Positions 5,546 through 10,155 of a DNA stretch of 10,155 nucleotides are shown here, piece by piece. Numbering within the stretch: the stretch's first letter is position 1; each line of letters opens with the position of its first letter. The notes beneath the pieces were generated by a model, which saw only the letters and a program-made list of their open reading frames with translations, had not been told where the DNA came from and ran no database searches. This DNA comes from Desulfocapsa sp. GTDB taxonomy: Bacteria > Desulfobacterota > Desulfobulbia > Desulfobulbales > Desulfocapsaceae. A program made the translations under genes and the position numbers. The DNA is taken from contig DAOWDZ010000158.1 of NCBI GenBank assembly GCA_030638765.1, positions 1 to 10,155 of the forward strand, in the 5' to 3' direction.

Positions 5546-7486
5546 TTAGGCAACACCGCTTCCCGGAGGAACAGGTGCACTCACGGTTGAAAGAACGAGA
5601 CGACTTTCACCGTTCTCTTCCACCTTAGCGGCAAGCACCATCCCCTGAGACTCCACACCCATCAACTTTACAGGCTGTAGGTTAGCAACAATCAGCACCT
5701 GCATACCAGGAAGATCCTGCGGCTTATAATATTCTGCAATCCCCGCAACTATCACCCTCTCTTCCGGTGCATTGACAGTAAGCTTCAGCAACCGATCCGA
5801 CTTTTTAACAGGTTCTGCTTTTATGATTTCAGCAACCTTCAGATCTACTTTCTGAAAGTGATCAAAGCTAATCACACCTTCAGGTATTTCGTTGCTCTTT
5901 CTGGTCTTTTTTGTGCTCTTCTTAGTGACTTTCTGCTTTGGAGCCTGTTTTTTCTTCTTTGTATCTACCCGTGGGAAAAGAGCATCGATTTTCTGAAGAG
6001 TGGTACCCGCTTCAAGCTTCCCCCAGCTCCCGTTTACACGGAGATCCTGAACAAGTGGACTTTCAGCTGCCAGCCCCAGTCCAGTAGCCATTTTTTTACA
6101 GGTCCCGGGCATCACAGGCTGGAGCATTAACGTCAGCAGACGGAGTGTCTCCATCAGATTATAGAGCACAGTATGAAGTCGCCCAACTCTTTCCGGATCT
6201 TTAACAAGAGCCCAGGGTTCATTGGTCACAATATATTTATTAGCCTGACTGATCAACTCCCACACCGACTGTAAAGCTCTATGAAACTGAAAACCGGACA
6301 TGGTTTCCTGATATGCTGCAAGAACCTTTTCTGCAAGTTCTGACAGAACAGTATCATCATCAGCACTTATCGGCTCAGGTACCACACCATCTGTATATTT
6401 AACCAACATGGCAGTGGCACGACTGTAAAGATTGCCAAGATCATTCGCAAGATCTGAATTTTTTCTGGAAACTATGGCATCGGCACTAAATGACGCATCA
6501 AGCCCGAAAGACATCTCCCGTAGAGAAAAATAGCGGATACTATCCACACCGTACTCTTCAATGAGTTCAGCAGGGCGTATCACATTTCCGATGCTCTTGG
6601 ACATCTTCGTTGCATCCACATTCCAATAGCCATGAACATGGAGTTTTTTATAGAGCGGCAATCCCATGGAAAGTATCATGGTGGGCCAGTAAATAGCATG
6701 AGGTTTGAGAATATCTTTTGCAATCACATGCTCGGCAACAGCCCAGTTTTCAGCAAATATTTCGCCATCAGGGTACCCAATACCTGTAAGATAATTGATG
6801 AGTGCATCAAACCAGACGTAGGTGACAAACTTATCATCAAATGGAAGTGGAATTCCCCAGGTAAGGCGTGATGTAGGCCTTGAAATACAGAGATCTTCAA
6901 GGGGTTCACTCAAAAATGACAGTACCTCGTTTTTGTAGCGCTCAGGAGTGATAAAATCAGGGTTAGCATGAATGTGATCAATCAGATCCTGCTGATACTT
7001 TGACATCCTGAAAAAATAGTTCTCTTCAGTAATTTCATCGGGAACGGTGAGATGATCGGGACATTTCCCGTCAACCAGTTCTTTTTCTGTAAGAAATCGC
7101 TCACAGCCCGTACAGTATAAACCCGTATATTTATCAAAATAGATATCGCCCTTATCGTAGACTCGCTGCAAAATATCCTGGACTGTAGCCACATGCTCAG
7201 CGTCGGTGGTACGAATAAATTTATCAGGGGCAATTTCAAGCTGCGGCCAGGTATCACTGAACATTTTACTGATTCGGTCAACATACTCTTTAGGGCTCAC
7301 CCCTTCTGCTGTTGCAGCTTCTACTATTTTATCACCATGTTCATCAGTTCCTGTCTGAAACCTGACATCATCACCGTTAATACGTTTAAACCTGGCATAG
7401 GTATCGGCAACAATTGTAGTATAAGCATGCCCAAGGTGGGGCTGCGCATTTACATAATAAATAGGTGTTGTTATATAAGTTGTCAT
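5546..7486 (-). CDS. metG: Methionyl-tRNA synthetase
   Basis: Class I aminoacyl-tRNA synthetase that charges initiator and elongator tRNA-Met with methionine in the cytosol. The product is 646 residues. The HIGH-type motif is HLGH (17-20) and the KMSKS loop is intact (294-298, DATKMSKSIG). The zinc knuckle has one metal site with C125, C128, C142 and H145, the single-knuckle arrangement of the Thermus/Bacillus type rather than the E. coli double knuckle. WFDALINYLTG and KDIL..HAIYWP are typical catalytic-domain segments. An anticodon-binding helical domain follows. A very Lys-rich linker at about 508-531 leads to a C-terminal EMAP/Trbp111-like tRNA-binding domain (about 539-646) that usually mediates dimerisation and tRNA affinity. 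The ATG at 7486 is the canonical N-terminus (MTTYITTPIYY), although no strong Shine-Dalgarno sequence precedes it. It lies 73 bases after the ricT-like gene and 20 before yggT. Confidence 0.97.
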   Translation of the reverse strand: MTTYITTPIYYVNAQPHLGHAYTTIVADTYARFKRINGDDVRFQTGTDEHGDKIVEAATAEGVSPKEYVDRISKMFSDTWPQLEIAPDKFIRTTDAEHVATVQDILQRVYDKGDIYFDKYTGLYCTGCERFLTEKELVDGKCPDHLTVPDEITEENYFFRMSKYQQDLIDHIHANPDFITPERYKNEVLSFLSEPLEDLCISRPTSRLTWGIPLPFDDKFVTYVWFDALINYLTGIGYPDGEIFAENWAVAEHVIAKDILKPHAIYWPTMILSMGLPLYKKLHVHGYWNVDATKMSKSIGNVIRPAELIEEYGVDSIRYFSLREMSFGLDASFSADAIVSRKNSDLANDLGNLYSRATAMLVKYTDGVVPEPISADDDTVLSELAEKVLAAYQETMSGFQFHRALQSVWELISQANKYIVTNEPWALVKDPERVGRLHTVLYNLMETLRLLTLMLQPVMPGTCKKMATGLGLAAESPLVQDLRVNGSWGKLEAGTTLQKIDALFPRVDTKKKKQAPKQKVTKKSTKKTRKSNEIPEGVISFDHFQKVDLKVAEIIKAEPVKKSDRLLKLTVNAPEERVIVAGIAEYYKPQDLPGMQVLIVANLQPVKLMGVESQGMVLAAKVEENGESRLVLSTVSAPVPPGSGVA

Positions 7487-7559
7487 TTCAATTTACGGTA
7501 ATGTTAGCAGTATTTCTTTTTTATCCTTTACAAGCAAACCAGTCAGACGCCAGAGATTG

Positions 7560-8492
7560 TTACTCTTTTTTGCCTGTTTTCTGTTCTTTTTTTCCTTTAT
7601 TACTTTTCTTTTCTGGTCGAACCGGTTCCGCGTTTTTCCATTGAACCGCCGCCAGAGACTGAACATCACCATTTTCATCAAGCACCTGAACAGTGCCCTG
7701 CAATGGATTTTGACGTTTCACCCTATAGCAATGGCCATCAACCATAATCTTCTTACCAGGACGAGGCATGCCCTTTCGTTCCCGCTTGTAGGTCTCAAAT
7801 TCATAGGTCAGACAACAGAGCAGACGATTACAGACGCCAGAAATTTTTGCTGGATTCAGAGGCAAATCCTGTTCCTTAGCCATTTTGATGGAAACAGAAT
7901 CAAATTTTTTCATGTAACCGGAACAGCAGAGTTCACGGCCGCATGTTCCAAGTCCGCCGATCATTTTCGTTTCATGACGAACTCCGACCTGGCGCATTTC
8001 CACCCGTGTTCTAAATTCCTGAACCAGATCTTTAACCAATGCCCTGAAATCCACACGTTTATCAGCAGTAAAATAGAAAATCATCTTACTGCCGTTAAAA
8101 AAACGTTCCACACGAACCAGACTCATCTGCAGGGTATGGCTTTGAATCAGCTCTTTACAGGTTGTAAAGGCTGCCGCTTCTTCGTTGGGAATTTCTTCAT
8201 AGCGATTACACTCTTCAGGAGTTGCTCGCCGTGATATCTCGTAACTCGCCCTCCGCTCAACCTCAGATTCTCTGCAGGCTGGAGCCGGTCTGGTAACACA
8301 GGCCGGCTCAAGACCAAACTCGCCACGGACCATCACAACATCATTTTTCCGGAGACCTTCATGGATAGTTGATGCCGTAAACGCCTGTCCTGTTAAACGA
8401 AAACGAATTCGATAAAAATAGTTCAATGGCGATGCTTCTCGTTTTTCAACTTCAGTCGGCGCATCTTCAATCTGTTGTTGCTCTTCTGCCAT
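7560..8492 (-). CDS. ricT: PSP1-domain protein of the RicT/YaaT family
   Basis: Homologue of B. subtilis RicT (YaaT), a member of the RicA-RicF-RicT complex that binds iron-sulfur clusters and promotes mRNA maturation with RNase Y, and affects sporulation, competence and biofilm in that species. The product is 310 residues. The conserved PSP1 core is evident: KMIFYFTADKRVDFRALVKDL (about 136-156, shown in part), GVRHETKMIGGLGTCGRELCC (from 160) and SIKMAKEQ.LPLNPAKISG.CNRLLCCLTYE (to about 211). Six conserved Cys at 174, 179, 180, 201, 206 and 207 are the probable cluster ligands. The C-terminus is a Lys-rich, probably disordered tail. The ATG at 8492 lies eight bases after the holB stop; its Shine-Dalgarno sequence is weak. 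The holB neighbour is the same as in Bacillus. RicA and RicF are not in this window, so whether the same complex exists here is unknown. Confidence 0.88.
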   Translation of the reverse strand: MAEEQQQIEDAPTEVEKREASPLNYFYRIRFRLTGQAFTASTIHEGLRKNDVVMVRGEFGLEPACVTRPAPACRESEVERRASYEISRRATPEECNRYEEIPNEEAAAFTTCKELIQSHTLQMSLVRVERFFNGSKMIFYFTADKRVDFRALVKDLVQEFRTRVEMRQVGVRHETKMIGGLGTCGRELCCSGYMKKFDSVSIKMAKEQDLPLNPAKISGVCNRLLCCLTYEFETYKRERKGMPRPGKKIMVDGHCYRVKRQNPLQGTVQVLDENGDVQSLAAVQWKNAEPVRPEKKSNKGKKEQKTGKKE

Positions 8493-8500
8493 AATTTTGT

Positions 8501-9508
8501 CTATGCTTTTAGTCGAAAGAGAAGTACCTCACACACCAAGGCACGGTTACAATTTCGTCCCAATTCCTTTTCTGCCTGGTTAATGGCTCGTAGTTTAGCA
8601 AAATACTGTTCGGATTTCCAGTCTTTCCGTGTGGTCAGATTATCCGTTCCTGCCTGCTGGCCGTGGATATCAAAGAGACAATCTCTTACCCAAAGCCTGA
8701 TTAGTGAAAAAAGATGGGGTAAATTTTCCTTTAAGACAGCCATCTCCTCTGCCATCATCAACATTTGACTGACGTCCTGAGCTTCGTCACCGCTCCTGGC
8801 AACAAGCAGCTCGAGCAGACGGCGCCAAAATTCTACCAGATCAAGATGTTGCAGTAACTCCGCCCGACCAGGACTACCTTCTGCCAATCGCGCCAGAAGT
8901 AACGCTGTTTCAGCGTCCAACGTATCATCTTTATCGGTGAGAACTGCAGTGGTCTCATTTATTGTCAATGAATAAAAGGGAATGGATTGACATCTTGAGA
9001 TAATCGTCTGCAATACATTCCCCGCTGAATCTGCAGTAAGAATCAAAAGATTATTTGCAGGTGGCTCTTCAAGGGTTTTAAGGAGACTGTTGGCCGCCTC
9101 CTGCCGCATGGTATGCACATCTTCTATCAGCACAACTCGTGTTCCTGCCTCATAGGGAGCAAAAGAGAGTTGTTTAATCAGCTCACGAATCTGAGCAATC
9201 TTAATGGCTCCCTTCTGCGGTGCAACATGTACAAAATCCGGATGCATTCCTGAAGCAAACTTCCGACATGACAAGCATTCACCACAGGCAGACAAACCAT
9301 TTCTCTGCTTACAATTCACTGCAGCGGTAAGCCCTCTTGCGAACAGCTGCTTCCCCACCCCTTCCGGTCCGCGAAAAAGATAGGCATGAGCCAACCGGTC
9401 AGCCGCAAGACTTCTGCTCAGCAGGTTTCTCGCTTGATGCTGCCCGTAAAATGGTTTATTTGCTATTTGAAAAATATCCAAGGTCGAAGCCTTTTTCTCT
9501 ACTGTCAC
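8501..9508 (-). CDS. holB: DNA polymerase III clamp-loader subunit delta'
   Basis: AAA+ subunit of the clamp loader that opens and loads the beta sliding clamp at replication forks. The product is 335 residues, the usual size. It has the P-loop GPEGVGKQ (47-54), which retains Lys but ends in Gln rather than Ser/Thr; zinc-module cysteines C66, C75, C78 and C81 (CGECLSC followed by the HPD motif); a Walker-B-like segment VVLIEDVHTM; SLLKTLEEPP; and the SRC arginine-finger motif at 161-163, which acts on the neighbouring ATP site. The SRC motif is shared with DnaX, but the length, the absence of a DnaX-type C-terminal extension and the divergent P-loop favour delta'. The start is GTG at 9508, directly abutting the TAG of ychF, which suggests translational coupling. 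An in-frame TTG at 9481 with AAAAAGG upstream is an alternative that would lose nine residues. Confidence 0.93.
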   Translation of the reverse strand: MTVEKKASTLDIFQIANKPFYGQHQARNLLSRSLAADRLAHAYLFRGPEGVGKQLFARGLTAAVNCKQRNGLSACGECLSCRKFASGMHPDFVHVAPQKGAIKIAQIRELIKQLSFAPYEAGTRVVLIEDVHTMRQEAANSLLKTLEEPPANNLLILTADSAGNVLQTIISRCQSIPFYSLTINETTAVLTDKDDTLDAETALLLARLAEGSPGRAELLQHLDLVEFWRRLLELLVARSGDEAQDVSQMLMMAEEMAVLKENLPHLFSLIRLWVRDCLFDIHGQQAGTDNLTTRKDWKSEQYFAKLRAINQAEKELGRNCNRALVCEVLLFRLKA

Positions 9509-10155
9509 CTACACATTGAAACGAAAATTCAGACAGTCACCATCCGCCACAACATACTCCTTTCCTTCAGAACGCATTAAACCTTTTTCCTTGGCTCCAT
9601 TTTCTCCGTCACAGGCCACAAAATCATCATAGGCGCTGGTCTCTGCACGAACAAACCCGCGTTCAAAATCAGAATTAAGTTTTCCTGCTGCACCCGGCCC
9701 CTTGGTTCCAAGGGTGATTGTCCAGGCTCGAGTCTCTTTTTCACCAACAGTAAAATAAGTGATAAGACCAAGGAGCTTATAGCCAGCCGCGATCAAACGA
9801 TTCAGGCCAGGTTCTGTCATTCCCATGTCAGCCAGAAATTCCTGCTGTTCTTCAGCATCAAGCTGGCTCAGTTCCTGTTCTATTGATCCGGCGATAATAA
9901 CCACACCATCACCATCTTCAGCGGCGAGTTTTTCAAGCGTTCTCACATGATCATTGCCATCGATAACATCGTCTTCCTGAACGTTGGCCACATAGAGGAC
10001 GGGTTTGTCAGTGAGAAGAGACATCTCCTTCATCATCTCCACTTCCATATCGCCATCAAGTTCAAGAGTTCTGGCAGTTGCACCACCATCAAGCACATCC
10101 CGAAGACGCTCTAAAAAAGCAGCCTGGGCTTTCAATGTTTTGTCACCAGATTTTG
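9509..10155 (-). CDS. ychF: Redox/translation-associated ATPase YchF (Obg-family), 5' end outside the window
   Basis: P-loop ATPase of the Obg/YchF family that associates with ribosomes and influences stress responses. About 215 residues are present, against about 363 for the complete protein. The frame is open through the right edge (KSGDKTLKAQAAFLERL), so the N-terminal P-loop lies outside. Visible are NVQE in VLYVANVQEDD, matching the NxxE that replaces the GTPase NKxD and gives ATP preference; EPGLNRLIAAGYKLLGLITY; and the TGS-type C-terminal domain with RAWTI, GTKGPGAAGKLNSDFERGF, AETSAYDDF and EGKEYVV, ending DGDCLNFRFNV. A TTG at 10135 is only an internal Leu codon. It is the first gene of the minus-strand unit seen here, and its stop codon touches the holB start. 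The assignment is firm; the promoter is outside the window. Confidence 0.95.
   Translation of the reverse strand, partial: KSGDKTLKAQAAFLERLRDVLDGGATARTLELDGDMEVEMMKEMSLLTDKPVLYVANVQEDDVIDGNDHVRTLEKLAAEDGDGVVIIAGSIEQELSQLDAEEQQEFLADMGMTEPGLNRLIAAGYKLLGLITYFTVGEKETRAWTITLGTKGPGAAGKLNSDFERGFVRAETSAYDDFVACDGENGAKEKGLMRSEGKEYVVADGDCLNFRFNV

Noticed and set aside
7487..7559. Possible T-box or other leader element before metG
   Set aside because: The 73-base gap is too short for a T-box and shows no specifier-stem or antiterminator-like pairing. It appears unstructured, with only A/T-rich runs.
7557..8234. Long plus-strand open frame (225 codons) opposite the ricT-like gene
   Set aside because: It is wholly antisense to a gene with clear PSP1 motifs, its translation is rich in Phe, His and Thr with no recognisable domain, and it has no convincing ribosome site.

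Overview
The window looks like ordinary chromosomal core sequence from a Gram-negative, delta-proteobacterium-like organism (Desulfobacterota; Desulfobulbales-like is my best guess). The inference rests on the mix of genes: HtpX and an AarF/UbiB kinase (common in proteobacteria) sit beside a DivIVA-family protein, a RicT/YaaT-type PSP1 protein and a single-knuckle MetG with a C-terminal tRNA-binding domain. These last are typical of Firmicutes but also occur in delta-proteobacteria. No rRNA, tRNA, CRISPR array, insertion sequence, integrase or phage gene is visible, and no stretch longer than 300 bases lacks a gene.

The left part reads on the plus strand. It holds the 3' part of an unrecognised protein (2-367), a 132-base gap with a sigma70-like promoter, the membrane metalloprotease htpX (500-1348) and an AarF/UbiB-family atypical kinase (1415-3109). 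htpX and the kinase are 66 bases apart with no visible terminator, so they may be co-transcribed.

The rest (3114-10155) reads on the minus strand and looks like one long, tightly packed transcription unit entering from the right edge. Its order is ychF (5' end outside the window), holB, ricT-like PSP1 gene, metG, yggT, divIVA-like, yggU (DUF167) and a triosephosphate-isomerase-like gene. Gaps are 0 to 73 bases. It mixes translation (YchF, MetG), replication (the clamp-loader delta' subunit), RNA maturation (RicT) and cell-envelope or polarity functions (YggT, DivIVA). The holB-ricT-metG order resembles the holB-yaaT...metS region of Bacillus subtilis. The yggT-divIVA neighbourhood resembles the Gram-positive ylm-divIVA cluster. 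The two transcription units converge, with only four bases between the stop codons of the kinase and the TIM-like gene.

The most notable observation is the TIM-like protein. It keeps the TIM-barrel signature residues (N8/K10, H96, the YGGS and LVGQSSL phosphate-loop segments) but has Gly where the catalytic base Glu is expected. It also lacks the usual VWAIGTG loop-6 sequence. It is therefore probably not a normal triosephosphate isomerase. The DivIVA homologue is also unusual: a canonical membrane-binding N-terminus, an inserted coiled coil of roughly 120 residues, and a long acidic tail of about 100 residues ending in a short hydrophobic motif.
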